A program made the translations under genes and the position numbers. Positions 43,882 through 52,952 of a stretch of DNA of 64,000 bases are shown here, in pieces (position 1 is the stretch's first letter; each line of letters begins with the position of its first letter). The stretch lies in NCBI GenBank assembly GCA_023512345.1, contig JAILZT010000006.1:186001-250000 (forward strand), written 5' to 3'. Under the pieces are notes generated by a model. The model saw only the letters and a list, made by a program, of their open reading frames with translations, searched no databases and had not been told where the DNA came from. Origin of the DNA: Paenibacillus sp. GTDB lineage: Bacteria; Bacillota; Bacilli; Paenibacillales; Paenibacillaceae.

Positions 43882-44952
43882 ATGGGAGTCAAAAAAGCAC
43901 TAATGCTGTGCCTTACCTGCATGCTGGTCATAGCTATTGCCGCATGTGGCAATGGAAATTCAGGGAACAAGAAGGTGAATACGGCCGGAGGCGATACCGG
44001 AGCTGAGACCGCAACTAATGCTCCAACGGAGACGGAAGCGCCAAAAGAGCTCACTAAGCTTAAAGTTGCCCTCGACTGGACACCCAATACGAATCATACC
44101 GGCCTTTATACAGCCAAGGATCTAGGCTATTACGCCGAAGAAGGTCTGGATGTAGAAATTGTACAACCGGGCGCTGCTGGTGCAGATACTATGGTTACCT
44201 CCGGCGAAGCCGCTTTTGGCATTGGTGCACAAGAGAGTCTTACATTAGCACGTCTGCAAGGTGTTCCGCTGGTTTCCATTGCTGCTATTATTCAACATAA
44301 TACATCTGGTTTCGCTGCACCTGTGGACCGTAACATTAAATCCCCTAAAGATTTTGAAGGCAAAACCTACGGAGGCTGGGGCTCTCCCGCCGAAGAAGCG
44401 GCCATGAAAGCGATCATGGATCCTAAGGGCGGCGATGTGAAGGAAGTCAAAATCGTCAATATCGGGGAAGCTGATTATTTTACAGCTGTGAAACGTGATA
44501 TTGATTTTGCATGGATTTTCTATGCATGGACCGGGGTTGAAGCCGAGCTGCGCGGTGAGCCGCTGGATATGCTCTACCTGAAAGATTACGCACCACAGTT
44601 GGATTATTACACACCAATTCTTACTACAAGTGAGAAGCAAATTTCCGACAACCCTGAGCTGGTGAAGGCTTTCCTGAAGGCTACGTCGAAAGGTTACCAA
44701 TACGCGATCGACAACCCGGAAGACGCCGCTGCGATCCTGACCAAAGCTGTACCTGATCTGGACGCCAAGCTCGTCCTTGCCAGTCAAAAATGGCTCAGCC
44801 CAAAATATACAGATGATGCTTCCCGCTGGGGCGAGCAAAAGGCTGAAGTATGGCAAAACTACGCAGACTGGATGTATGGACTGAAGCTGCTGGATCAACC
44901 ACTGGATGCCTCCAAGGCATTTACAAATGAGTTTTTGCCAGAAGGTAAATAA
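43882..44952 (+). CDS. thiY: Thiamine-precursor (HMP-type) binding lipoprotein, ThiY/NMT1 family
   Basis: The 356-residue protein has a lipoprotein signal ending in IAAC (Cys near 21) and a Thr/Glu-rich linker. The NMT1/THI5-like domain contains VALDWTPNTNHTGLYTAKDLGYY, GEAAFGIGAQESL and a WGSPAEEAAMKAIM loop. The family binds formylaminopyrimidine or HMP-like thiamine precursors. GGAGAGAAGAAG precedes the ATG. It is the first gene after the TPP riboswitch, which strongly supports the role. Confidence 0.92.
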   Translation: MGVKKALMLCLTCMLVIAIAACGNGNSGNKKVNTAGGDTGAETATNAPTETEAPKELTKLKVALDWTPNTNHTGLYTAKDLGYYAEEGLDVEIVQPGAAGADTMVTSGEAAFGIGAQESLTLARLQGVPLVSIAAIIQHNTSGFAAPVDRNIKSPKDFEGKTYGGWGSPAEEAAMKAIMDPKGGDVKEVKIVNIGEADYFTAVKRDIDFAWIFYAWTGVEAELRGEPLDMLYLKDYAPQLDYYTPILTTSEKQISDNPELVKAFLKATSKGYQYAIDNPEDAAAILTKAVPDLDAKLVLASQKWLSPKYTDDASRWGEQKAEVWQNYADWMYGLKLLDQPLDASKAFTNEFLPEGK

Positions 44953-44984
44953 AAGAAATGTAAGAATTAACAGCAGGAGAGTAG

Positions 44985-45150
44985 GAACGAAGGGGAATTT
45001 TGGAACTGTAGGAGCGCTAGCGACCGCCCGAAAGCTTTCCGCAGGAAAGCTAGCTTCGAAAGCATAAGCAGTCTCCGGATTTCATCCACGAACAGTGGTA
45101 AAGTTCAAGAAATCTGGAGACAACAGCGGCCGGAACTCCAAACATCCACC
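44985..45150 (+). repeat. Structured repeat-like element inside the thi operon
   Basis: About 165 bases between thiY and the MTH1187 gene contain nested inverted repeats. AGCTTTCC-GCA-GGAAAGCT lies at 45033-45051. GTCTCCGGATTTC (45071-45083) pairs with GAAATCTGGAGAC (45109-45121) and encloses CCAC/GTGG. Outside them TTTGGA (44999-45004) pairs with TCCAAA (45137-45142). CCGC and GCGG may add an inner closing helix. The layout is a multibranched fold with no open frame. It has the look of a dispersed intergenic element or structured RNA, and it is not a simple terminator. Confidence 0.65.
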
Positions 45151-45222
45151 GTAGTTACGACCACACTCCAAAATAAAAAAATCTAAGTTCAATCTATACA
45201 AATTGAAAGGATTGATTATCTC

Positions 45223-45516
45223 ATGGCAAATACGCTACTAAGCATTCAAGTTATACCTAAGACTCCGAACAACGAAGATTCTATCCCTTACGTGGATAAA
45301 GCAATCGAGGTTATTCAGCAATCTGGTGTTAAGCACCAGGTAAATCCGTTGGATACGACTATGGAGGGTGAGCTTACAGAACTACTGGAGGTCGTGCGGC
45401 AGATGCATGAAGCTTTAATTGAGGCAGGCAGCCCAAGTGTCATTTCGCAAATTAAGATTGCCCATAATCCGAACGGAATCAGCATGGAGAAATTGACGGA
45501 GAAATATCGGCCGTGA
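45223..45516 (+). CDS. MTH1187-family thiamine-binding protein
   Basis: The protein has 97 residues, with the MTH1187/YkoF-like ferredoxin-fold pattern: LLSIQVIPKTPNN, YVDKAIEVIQQSGVKHQVNPLDTTMEGEL (read across two helices and strands) and VISQIKIAHNP. Members bind thiamine or related pyrimidines and often sit beside thi ABC genes. AAAGGA precedes the ATG. Its stop overlaps the permease start (GTGA), so the two are coupled. It may act as a cytoplasmic partner that receives the imported precursor. Confidence 0.85.
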   Translation: MANTLLSIQVIPKTPNNEDSIPYVDKAIEVIQQSGVKHQVNPLDTTMEGELTELLEVVRQMHEALIEAGSPSVISQIKIAHNPNGISMEKLTEKYRP

Positions 45517-46274
45517 GATCAACTTGGAAGCAAATATGGCCGCCCCTTGTGGCGGTCATATTCTTTTTAGCCGTATGGCAGTTGTCCGTATCTCTCTTTC
45601 ATATTGAAAAATGGATCCTGCCTAGTCCGGTAGACATTGCCCGTGAGTCTTCCGCCAACGCTACAGGAATTGGAGCCCATACACTTGCTACTCTTCGGCT
45701 CACTCTGATTGGCTTCCCCATTGGAACGGCTGTAGGACTCTTGATTGCTTTGCTGCTCCATCTGCTGCCTTGGGCCAAACGCGCTTTTTACCCACTGCTT
45801 ATCCTGAGCCAGAATGTCCCCTCCATCGCACTTGCACCGCTGCTCGTCATCTGGTTTGGCTTTGGAGTACTGCCAAAAATTGTCCTTATTACACTCGTGT
45901 GCTTCTTCCCTGTTGCAGTTGCGACGATGGGGGGTCTTGCGCAAAGCGACCGGATGATGATGAACTATATGAAAATGGCAGGTGCAAGCAAGTGGCAGAT
46001 ATTTACCAAGCTAGAGCTTCCTTCATCCTTGCCCTCCCTGTTCTCTGGTGTAAAAATATCCGCCACCTATGCCGTAATGGGTGCTGTAGTCGCTGAATGG
46101 ATCGGAGCTGATAAGGGAATTGGGTATTATATGCTCCTGCAGAAATCTGCCTATCGTACGGACCGGATGTTCGTTGCCATTGCCATTATTGTACTTCTTA
46201 GTCTAGTGCTGTTTGCTATTATTGCCCTGCTGGAGAAATGGCTTGTACGCTGGAAGCCACGCCGCAATCCATAG
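45513..46274 (+). CDS. thiX: Thiamine-precursor ABC transporter permease
   Basis: The 253-residue permease has six hydrophobic segments and the SsuC/ThiX pattern: PSPVDIARES, LSQNVPSIALAPLLVIWFGFG (in two parts) and the EAA loop YMKMAGASKWQIFTKLELP. It ends with AVVAEWIGADKGIGYYMLLQ. The start is GTG at 45513, overlapping the previous stop by four bases. It forms the channel for the ThiY-bound substrate. Confidence 0.9.
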   Translation: MRSTWKQIWPPLVAVIFFLAVWQLSVSLFHIEKWILPSPVDIARESSANATGIGAHTLATLRLTLIGFPIGTAVGLLIALLLHLLPWAKRAFYPLLILSQNVPSIALAPLLVIWFGFGVLPKIVLITLVCFFPVAVATMGGLAQSDRMMMNYMKMAGASKWQIFTKLELPSSLPSLFSGVKISATYAVMGAVVAEWIGADKGIGYYMLLQKSAYRTDRMFVAIAIIVLLSLVLFAIIALLEKWLVRWKPRRNP

Positions 46275-46291
46275 AAAGGAAGGTGTCACTG

Positions 46292-47137
46292 TTGTTTGAA
46301 ATGACTCAGGTTCACCACAGAATGAATGAGCACTCAAGCTCAATAACAAATAGCACCACGCCGCCTGCCCTTGAAGTTAGCGGTGTGTCTAAGACCTTCT
46401 CCCAGCGCAGCCAACAGATGCGCGTACTCCATAATGTATCTCTCACGGTTGAGCCACAGGAATTTGTATCTATTGTCGGCCCCTCAGGCTGCGGTAAAAG
46501 CACTTTATTTCATATCATTGGCGGTCTAGAGCAGCCGGATACCGGAACAATAAGTATGAACGGGAACGTCGTAACGGGACAGCGTGGAAAGATCAGCTAT
46601 ATGCCGCAGCAGCCCGCTTTATTTCCTTGGCGGACGATCGAGGATAACGTGCTGCTGGCAGGTGAGATTACAGGTGAGGCAAGGGATCAGGCGCGGGAAA
46701 AAGCCCGCCATTGGCTGGGCAAGGTTGGATTAGGCGGGTTCGAACGTGCTTATCCCCATATGCTGTCAGGTGGAATGCAGCAGCGGGCCGCCTTCCTTAG
46801 AGCACTCTTAGCTCCTCAGGAGCTTATGCTTCTGGATGAACCATTCAGCGCGTTGGATGCGCTGACTCGGAGCGAAATGCAGCGGTGGCTGCTGGAGCTT
46901 TGGGAGGAGAACCGCCGCTCCGTACTGTTCATTACTCATAATATCGAAGAGGCGCTGCTGCTATCGAGCCGCATCTATGTTTTTTCAGGTCGACCTGGCT
47001 CTATTCTGCATACGATTAATATCCCGTTCCCACGCCCACGCCGTGAAGAGATCACAGATTCGCCTGAATTCCTCAAGCTGAAACGGCAGCTGTCCGACTG
47101 GATGCGTGAGGAGCAATCCAAAAAGCCGCTAGCTTAG
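46292..47137 (+). CDS. thiZ: Thiamine-precursor ABC transporter ATPase
   Basis: The product (281 residues) has Walker A GPSGCGKSTL, signature LSGGMQQRAAFLRAL, Walker B LMLLDEPFSALD and the switch histidine in FITHNIEEA, typical of the SsuB/ThiZ/TauB branch. I start at TTG 46292, nine bases after AGGAAGG. An ATG at 46238 would overlap thiX by 37 bases, and an ATG at 46301 is too far from the ribosome site. It is the last gene of the riboswitch operon. Confidence 0.9.
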   Translation: MFEMTQVHHRMNEHSSSITNSTTPPALEVSGVSKTFSQRSQQMRVLHNVSLTVEPQEFVSIVGPSGCGKSTLFHIIGGLEQPDTGTISMNGNVVTGQRGKISYMPQQPALFPWRTIEDNVLLAGEITGEARDQAREKARHWLGKVGLGGFERAYPHMLSGGMQQRAAFLRALLAPQELMLLDEPFSALDALTRSEMQRWLLELWEENRRSVLFITHNIEEALLLSSRIYVFSGRPGSILHTINIPFPRPRREEITDSPEFLKLKRQLSDWMREEQSKKPLA

Positions 47138-47226
47138 CAATTCCTAAGTTACGCCCCGAATATTTACAGACTCGGTGGAGGAAACTACATCGTATACGTA
47201 AATTTTTCTAAAGAGGGGTGATCTGC

Positions 47227-48387
47227 ATGGGGTATACCGAGGATCAGCTGATTTGTTATCAGTTTGAGGATAAAGATAACCACTTTCTAAGGGCGGCTGC
47301 TCCCCCCATTTACGAGACTGCCCCGTTTTTTTTCGATACCTACGAGGATTATGCTGAAGCCGCCAACAATGAAAAAGAACACTATGTATACTGGCGGGGA
47401 ACTAATCCTACGGTGCAAATTGCTGAAAAAATGCTTGCCGCTTTGGAGGGTGGATCCGCCTGTAAATGCTTCGCTTCCGGTATGGCTGCGGTTAGTGCTG
47501 CTTTAATGTGCAGCTTAGCTTCAGGCGATCATATTATTTTAATAGGACATGTATATGAATCCTCCGTTGCCCTTGTTAAATACTTGACCAAGTTCAATGT
47601 GCAATATACCATTGTTCATTCGACGGAAATAGATAGGGTTGCTGCAGCCGTAAAAAGCAATACGCGAGCCATTCTTATGGAATCCCCCACTTCCTTTATC
47701 TTCGAAGTAGTAAATGTAGCTGCTGTTTGTGAGATGGCAAAGGCAAAGGGCATTAGGACTATAATAGACAACTCTTGGGCTACACCGCTTTTTTTCAAAC
47801 CTTTGAAGCTTGGGGTAGATATTGTCGTACACTCTGCTTCAAAGTATCTAGGGGGACATAATGATTTGGTCGCTGGCGCAGTTATTGCTTCCAAAGAGAT
47901 TATTGACCGAATGTATTTGGAGGAATTTGAGCTCATTGGTGCCTCATTGGCCCCTTTTGAAGCTTGGCTGTTAATTCGAGGCCTTCGGACCCTCCCCCTC
48001 CGTATGGAAGTGCACCAGAGAAATGGGCTGGAGGTTGCCCGTTTTTTGTCTGAACATCCTTCCGTCTCCAAAGTAAACCACCCCGGCCTGCCCTCCCATC
48101 CGCACTATGAATTGGCCTGCAAGCAGCTAGGAGGATATACCGGTCTATTCAGCTTTGAACTGAGAGATGCCGCTTATGAAGAGATTCGTTCTACGCTAAA
48201 TAAACTCCGTATGATCCGAATCGGTGTTTCATGGGGAGCCATGGAAAGCCAGATTATCTCTCCCAATTATGGCTATAATCAAGCAGATCTAGAAAACCAG
48301 CACATTCCGAAATCATTGATTCGCTTGGCTGTAGGACTTGAACCGCCAGCATTGTTGATCAAAGATTTGGATACCGCGCTAAGCTGA
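47227..48387 (+). CDS. Cys/Met-metabolism PLP-dependent enzyme
   Basis: The protein (386 residues) is a fold-type I PLP enzyme of the cystathionine gamma-synthase/gamma-lyase family. It has YVYWRGTNPTVQIAEKMLA, ASGMAAVSAAL, DNSWATPLFFKPL and the PLP lysine in HSASKYLGGHNDLVAG, with SWGAMESQI near the C-terminus. Y-x-R is modified to YWRGTNPT, common in methionine gamma-lyase-like members. The exact reaction cannot be read. GAGGGG lies nine bases before the ATG at 47227. No S-box or T-box precedes it. Confidence 0.88.
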   Translation: MGYTEDQLICYQFEDKDNHFLRAAAPPIYETAPFFFDTYEDYAEAANNEKEHYVYWRGTNPTVQIAEKMLAALEGGSACKCFASGMAAVSAALMCSLASGDHIILIGHVYESSVALVKYLTKFNVQYTIVHSTEIDRVAAAVKSNTRAILMESPTSFIFEVVNVAAVCEMAKAKGIRTIIDNSWATPLFFKPLKLGVDIVVHSASKYLGGHNDLVAGAVIASKEIIDRMYLEEFELIGASLAPFEAWLLIRGLRTLPLRMEVHQRNGLEVARFLSEHPSVSKVNHPGLPSHPHYELACKQLGGYTGLFSFELRDAAYEEIRSTLNKLRMIRIGVSWGAMESQIISPNYGYNQADLENQHIPKSLIRLAVGLEPPALLIKDLDTALS

Positions 48388-48513
48388 CTCCCGCTATTAA
48401 TGCTATATGAAATTCCGCTTGTACAAGAGATGGATATGCCGTGACCCTACCCTATCTAAAACATAATGTAATATGAGGCTTATTTCTAAAAACTCATATG
48501 AGGGGTTGGTTAA

Positions 48514-49251
48514 ATGAATGCTGAACCTTATAACTCAGCAGCGCTGCAAGGTGTTTCCATTATTACTTGTACAAATCGTCAAAGCTATTTAGTCAACCTG
48601 TTTCAGAATTACAACAGACAACGTTACGCGAAGAAAGAGCTCATTATTATTATCAACAATAACAAAATCCCCCTACTACCCTATCAAAATCTAGCCAAAA
48701 AATATAAAAACATAAAAATATTCCGTAAGCCTGAATCTCATTCTCTTGGTGCCTGTTTGAATTACGCCGTAAAGAAAACCAAATACAGCTTCATTGCCAA
48801 ATTTGATGACGACGATTATTACGCTCCCCATTATTTGACCGCCAGTTTGCATGCATTTAAAAGAACAAACGCAGATATCATCGGAAAACGGGCCCATTAT
48901 ATGTATTTACGCGGCTCAAAAACTCTTATTCTTCGATTTCCACAAGATGAGAATCGGTTCGTTACCAAACTTCCGGGCGCTACACTCATCATTAAACGAG
49001 AGGTATTTGACCATGTTGAATTTCCCAATCAAAGCGTGGGTGAAGACGATCTTTTTTGCATGAGAAGTAAAAAAAAGGGGTACAAGGTTTATTCTGCAGA
49101 TAAACATAATTTTGTGGCCATACGCAGGAAAAACTCATTACAACACACCTGGATCATCAGCGATAAAAAACTAATAACTAATCACAAAGTAATTCCTAAT
49201 ATTAAAAACTATAAAAAGTTCGCACAGAAAAGCCCAAAGGGCGTCCGATAA
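48514..49251 (+). CDS. GT2-family glycosyltransferase, first of a tandem pair
   Basis: The 245-residue GT-A enzyme has VSIITCTNRQSY at the N-terminus, the nucleotide-sugar/metal site FDDDD (98-101), the ADIIGKRAHYMYLRG block and the catalytic-base motif GEDD (176-179). No membrane segment is present. Donor and acceptor unknown. The DNA is richer in A+T than neighbouring genes, which may indicate transfer. It is followed immediately by a paralogue. GAGGGG lies upstream of the ATG. Similar short GT2 proteins occur in spore-surface or surface-polysaccharide loci of Bacillaceae, but context here gives no proof. Confidence 0.85.
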   Translation: MNAEPYNSAALQGVSIITCTNRQSYLVNLFQNYNRQRYAKKELIIIINNNKIPLLPYQNLAKKYKNIKIFRKPESHSLGACLNYAVKKTKYSFIAKFDDDDYYAPHYLTASLHAFKRTNADIIGKRAHYMYLRGSKTLILRFPQDENRFVTKLPGATLIIKREVFDHVEFPNQSVGEDDLFCMRSKKKGYKVYSADKHNFVAIRRKNSLQHTWIISDKKLITNHKVIPNIKNYKKFAQKSPKGVR

Positions 49252-49254
49252 GTG

Positions 49255-49971
49255 ATGATAACACAACCCTTTTCCAATCCGAATGGGATCACTATTATTA
49301 CTTGTACGAAACGGCGTGACTGCCTTAACTCCCTATTTGAAAATTATCAAAGACAGAACTTCAAGAATAAAGAGCTTATTGTCATTCTTAATAAAAATAG
49401 CCTGAAGATAAGCGATTATATTACAGCAGCCAAAAAATATAAAAACGTCAGAATTTATAGATTACCTGAGAACCGTTCGCTTGGGTCTTGCTTAAACTAC
49501 GGAGTGCTATTATCTAAACACGGCTATATTGCAAAATTTGACGACGATGATTACTATGCTGCTCAGTATCTAACCGACAGTATGCGCTGCCTTCGAACCA
49601 CTAATGCTGATATTGTCGGAAAACGGGCCCATTACATGCATCTAAACGCTAAAAACCTGCTTTTACTCCGTTATAAGAGTATGGATAATAGGTATGTAAA
49701 CCTCGTTCAAGGAGCAACGCTTCTTATTAAAAAAAATGTGTTTAACCAGATTTCTTTTCCAAATCAAAACAGGGGTGAGTGTGTTAAGTTTTGCACGGAT
49801 TGTATAGCTCATGGATTTAAAATTTTCTCTGGAAATAAATATAACTTCGCTGCGATCCGCAGAAAGAACTCTAAAGATCACACCTGGATCATTAGCGACC
49901 AGAACCTCCTGACCAAAAATGTAAAAGTGATAAAGGTGAAAAACTTTAAAAAATATGTAAGTCGAAGATGA
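49255..49971 (+). CDS. GT2-family glycosyltransferase-like protein, second of the pair, altered base motif
   Basis: The protein (238 residues) is clearly paralogous to the preceding one: ITIITCTKRRD, SLGSCLNYGV, FDDDDYY (DDDD 96-99), NADIVGKRAHYMHL and HTWIISD are shared, and about half of the residues match by eye. The position of the catalytic-base motif GEDD now reads GECV (174-177), so activity may be changed or lost. The start at 49255 follows AAAGGGCG; a GTG at 49252 is also possible. It is A+T-rich like its partner. Confidence 0.8.
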   Translation: MITQPFSNPNGITIITCTKRRDCLNSLFENYQRQNFKNKELIVILNKNSLKISDYITAAKKYKNVRIYRLPENRSLGSCLNYGVLLSKHGYIAKFDDDDYYAAQYLTDSMRCLRTTNADIVGKRAHYMHLNAKNLLLLRYKSMDNRYVNLVQGATLLIKKNVFNQISFPNQNRGECVKFCTDCIAHGFKIFSGNKYNFAAIRRKNSKDHTWIISDQNLLTKNVKVIKVKNFKKYVSRR

Positions 49972-49990
49972 AACTATATAACAAGAAGAA

Positions 49991-50022
49991 ACGGATGTCG
50001 TCCTTTTATGGGCGGCATCCGT
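49991..50022. terminator. Hairpin between GT2 pair and membrane gene, possible terminator
   Basis: ACGGATG-T-CGTCC pairs imperfectly with GGCGGCATCCGT. On the minus strand it is followed by a U/C-rich run (TTTCTTCTTG), so it may end the minus-strand membrane gene; there is no clear T-run on the plus strand. Confidence 0.5.
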
Positions 50023-50072
50023 TCCTGGGAGAAATATAAAGATAAATTCATATGTAATCAAAAGACCCCATA

Positions 50073-51035
50073 TTAGCTAGTCTTTTTCAAAGAGTCTCCA
50101 CTAGCTACATTCAAATCTTGTACTCGTAAGGAGTTTATTTCTTTGTATTCTTTCGTGTCAGTCCAAAGTTCATCCTTCAGTGGATTTAGACGATATTTAA
50201 CTATGCGGTATACCTGCCATACAGCAAGCACAACATTAAGAGCCAAACTAATCGAAGCAATCGTCCAGTTGGCTGCAGAATTATAACTCACACTTACATT
50301 GAAAGTGCTTTCAGTCGCAAAGAAATAGGGGAACGTCATTACCCACATCATCCAGAAGGACAAGGTTTGAGCACGGTTTTGCATCCAGGTTCCTTTTGCC
50401 CAAAATAAAGCAGGAACAGTAGCTGCTATATTCAATGCTACTCCAGAATAGAATGCGTTACCTGGAGCACAGGAATATACATAGGCAATATTCCAGACAC
50501 CATAGGCTATTATCCATAGACGGGTTTGATCCGGCCACAACATATCCTTACTCTTACCCTTCGTTGCAAAGATGCCAAACCAACCACAGATTAATAAAAT
50601 GTTCAGAATACCAGCAATACCGTTGACATAGTTCCAGCCGCCAGAGATATAGTTCATACCGTCAACCATTCCGTTGAAGCCGAGGGTACCTACCTGAAAT
50701 TCTCGCACTACCGCTTCCGCAATATTTATTGCCAGTATTCCCGGGACAAGCGCCAGATACCACCTATGCTTCTTGTGGTAATCCGTAAATCTGATTACCA
50801 TATAGATAATACTTCCTGTAAGTGCCGAGTACACTTTCACCCAGGTAAACCAAGATGTTATTTCATTCTCACCCCGTAATAACCAAACTACAGTAAGAAT
50901 AACGGGCAAACCCATAAACATTGCGACGCTTACCCATTTGCTTGCACGTACGAGCTCATTCAATCCAATGAGAATCCCAAAAACTACCAACCACATAATT
51001 GCATTATACCAAGGGATCGCTTCAAAAAAGAACAC
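50073..51035 (-). CDS. Polytopic membrane protein (possibly DUF5692 family)
   Basis: The protein (320 residues) has about nine to ten hydrophobic segments and a charged C-terminal tail (about 280-320). The opening FFFEAIPWYNAIMWLVVF, and GWNYVNGIAGILN, recall membrane proteins annotated as DUF5692, but this is from memory. I start at GTG 51033-51035 because AAAGGAG lies eight bases upstream; the longer frame would translate that ribosome site. Role unknown. Confidence 0.6.
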   Translation of the reverse strand: MFFFEAIPWYNAIMWLVVFGILIGLNELVRASKWVSVAMFMGLPVILTVVWLLRGENEITSWFTWVKVYSALTGSIIYMVIRFTDYHKKHRWYLALVPGILAINIAEAVVREFQVGTLGFNGMVDGMNYISGGWNYVNGIAGILNILLICGWFGIFATKGKSKDMLWPDQTRLWIIAYGVWNIAYVYSCAPGNAFYSGVALNIAATVPALFWAKGTWMQNRAQTLSFWMMWVMTFPYFFATESTFNVSVSYNSAANWTIASISLALNVVLAVWQVYRIVKYRLNPLKDELWTDTKEYKEINSLRVQDLNVASGDSLKKTS

Positions 51036-51156
51036 AAATAACACTCCTTTCAATTATGTATTTACAAGGGTATAGGTAAAATTGACCATTAACCTGACGC
51101 CTTGTGTCAAGTTTAACATACTTTTTTAGGGATTTTTTTGATGTTTATGTCTGCAT

Positions 51157-51261
51157 TTCGACAAATTTCCTTATTATTTTACAATATTTTATCTATTTAT
51201 TTTTATCTCACTATATTCTAGGAGAATACGTTAAAGAAGGGTTTTGTTGATAAATGTCGAA
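51157..51261. promoter_or_regulatory. Pair of inverted Spo0A-box matches between divergent genes
   Basis: The seven-base 0A box TGTCGAA occurs on the plus strand at 51255-51261 and on the minus strand at 51157-51163, within nine-bp inverted arms (ATTTCGACA and TGTCGAAAT) exactly 100 bp apart. The 287-bp region between the membrane gene and the chemoreceptor gene is otherwise A+T-rich without clear structure. The short motif makes this tentative. Confidence 0.35.
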
Positions 51262-51322
51262 ATGTTAAGCATACATAATAATTCATCGTATTGAACATCA
51301 TTTTAGAAGGAAGTGCGGCAAA

Positions 51323-52765
51323 ATGACCGAGAAGATGCTCGAACTGGATAAGAGAAATAAATTAATGGTAACCCTCTTTTGGGTGGCTTTGATGCTAGGT
51401 ATGGCCGTTTCGAGGAATCACATTAGAGTAACCATAGCTATGTATGCTGTTCCCGTCGCGATCCTATGCGTCCTATTGATTTGGAAAAAAGTAGGCACTC
51501 CCTATATTATGTATCTAGTGGCACTGGGGCTCAATTTAATTACCTTCTTTTTTATAGAGAAAAGCTCGATGTTCAGCAGTATATTCTTTATTTATTTTGC
51601 CCTCGGCATCGTGTCAATTTACCATAACTACCGCCCTTTGCTCATAAATGGCTTGTTGGCCATTGCGATGTTGAACTATTTTATACATACTAAGGATTTT
51701 CTTCAAATGGAACGGGCTGTGCATTTGAACGCCTACCTTATCATTACGATTGCGGCGCTGGTTGCACAGAGTCGTATCGGTGCCCGAATGACCAGGAAGC
51801 AGGAAGCAAGCGCTTTGGAGTCTGGAAATGCTAGGAAGCGGACGGATGAGGTCTTGGAGAAAGTCAGACAAACCGTAAGTGTGCTTGGAGAATCCATCGT
51901 AAGTCTGCAGCGAAATGCCTCAGAAACCGGTGAAATCTCCTCTCAAGTCGTCACAGCTTTCAATGAAATTGCAGGTGGCATAGAGTCACAGGCCGTAAGC
52001 GTAGCCGATATTACCGAGGCTATTCATCATGTGAATGGTAATGTAGCGACGGCCACGGATGCTTCCGTTCGTATGAGTGATTCCTCCCGTGCTACTGCTG
52101 ATTTTACGATGCAGGGCAAAGACAGGATGGAGGATCTGGCGGGGAGGATCGGTGAAATCGATCATATCGTTACCAATACGTCGGTCGTGATGAAGCAGGT
52201 GAATGAGGAGAATGAAAAGATCGGAAATATCGTCGCGATGATTCACAACATTGCTACTCAAACCAATCTACTATCACTGAACGCATCAATTGAAGCAGCA
52301 AGAGCCGGAGAACACGGACGAGGTTTTTCCGTCGTTGCCACAGAAATTCGTAAACTGGCTCAACATACACAGAATGCATCCGCAGATATCTCAGGTATTC
52401 TGGTAGCTATACAGGAAAATTATGCGGAAGCCAACCAACTGGTAGAGCGCGGTCTTGAGGCGGTAGCCGTAGGCAAGGACTCCGCTGATAATGTGGAGCA
52501 ACTGTTCGCCGGCATTCAATCCAATACTTCTGAGGTGCTAGAGCAGGCCGAGCATATTCGGGATATGAACCGCATGCTGCTGCAGTCCTCTCAAAAGGTA
52601 TTGAATGAAATTACAACAGTGGCCGCATTTACCGAGGAATCTGCAGCATCCGTCGAGGAAGTATTAGCAAGCACTAACGTTCAACAGCAGAACGTGGCGG
52701 ACATCGTCCAATCCATTTCCCGATTGCGGGTGTTAATGAATACACTCGAAGAGGTGATCGTGTAG
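51323..52765 (+). CDS. Methyl-accepting chemotaxis protein with membrane sensor
   Basis: The 480-residue protein has an N-terminal membrane part of about six segments (roughly 15-155) without a large external domain. A long coiled-coil signalling domain follows. The hairpin tip reads [21 protein letters not shown], then [18 protein letters not shown], the hallmark CheA/CheW contact region. No HAMP domain is apparent. It probably senses a membrane-borne or energy-related cue. GAAGGAAG precedes the ATG. Confidence 0.92.
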   Translation: MTEKMLELDKRNKLMVTLFWVALMLGMAVSRNHIRVTIAMYAVPVAILCVLLIWKKVGTPYIMYLVALGLNLITFFFIEKSSMFSSIFFIYFALGIVSIYHNYRPLLINGLLAIAMLNYFIHTKDFLQMERAVHLNAYLIITIAALVAQSRIGARMTRKQEASALESGNARKRTDEVLEKVRQTVSVLGESIVSLQRNASETGEISSQVVTAFNEIAGGIESQAVSVADITEAIHHVNGNVATATDASVRMSDSSRATADFTMQGKDRMEDLAGRIGEIDHIVTNTSVVMKQVNEENEKIGNIVAMIHNIATQTNLLSLNASIEAARAGEHGRGFSVVATEIRKLAQHTQNASADISGILVAIQENYAEANQLVERGLEAVAVGKDSADNVEQLFAGIQSNTSEVLEQAEHIRDMNRMLLQSSQKVLNEITTVAAFTEESAASVEEVLASTNVQQQNVADIVQSISRLRVLMNTLEEVIV

Positions 52766-52838
52766 CACGATTGGGAGCAACGATAACGATCTTTTTATGA
52801 TGAAGGGTTCTTCCAGTTAGGTTATCCCAATAATGCAC

Positions 52839-52880
52839 ACAGCAGCAGTCATGGATGTATAGACTGCTGCTGTTTTTTTG
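52839..52880 (+). terminator. Intrinsic terminator after the chemoreceptor gene
   Basis: ACAGCAGCAGTC and GACTGCTGCTGT form a perfect 12-bp stem followed by seven T. Confidence 0.93.
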
Positions 52881-52952
52881 CCCATAAGCCAATCCCGTGT
52901 GAGCGGTTACTTTTATTATTCAAAAGAGCTGAATGTAGTTTTGGAGGTCTTA

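Noticed and set aside
44245..44898. 217-codon frame antisense to thiY
   Set aside because: It shows no family pattern, and the opposite strand encodes a well-matched binding protein.
48514..49971. Spore-coat or crust glycosylation locus
   Set aside because: The two GT2 genes have no neighbouring cge, sps or collagen-like genes, so the assignment would rest on resemblance alone.
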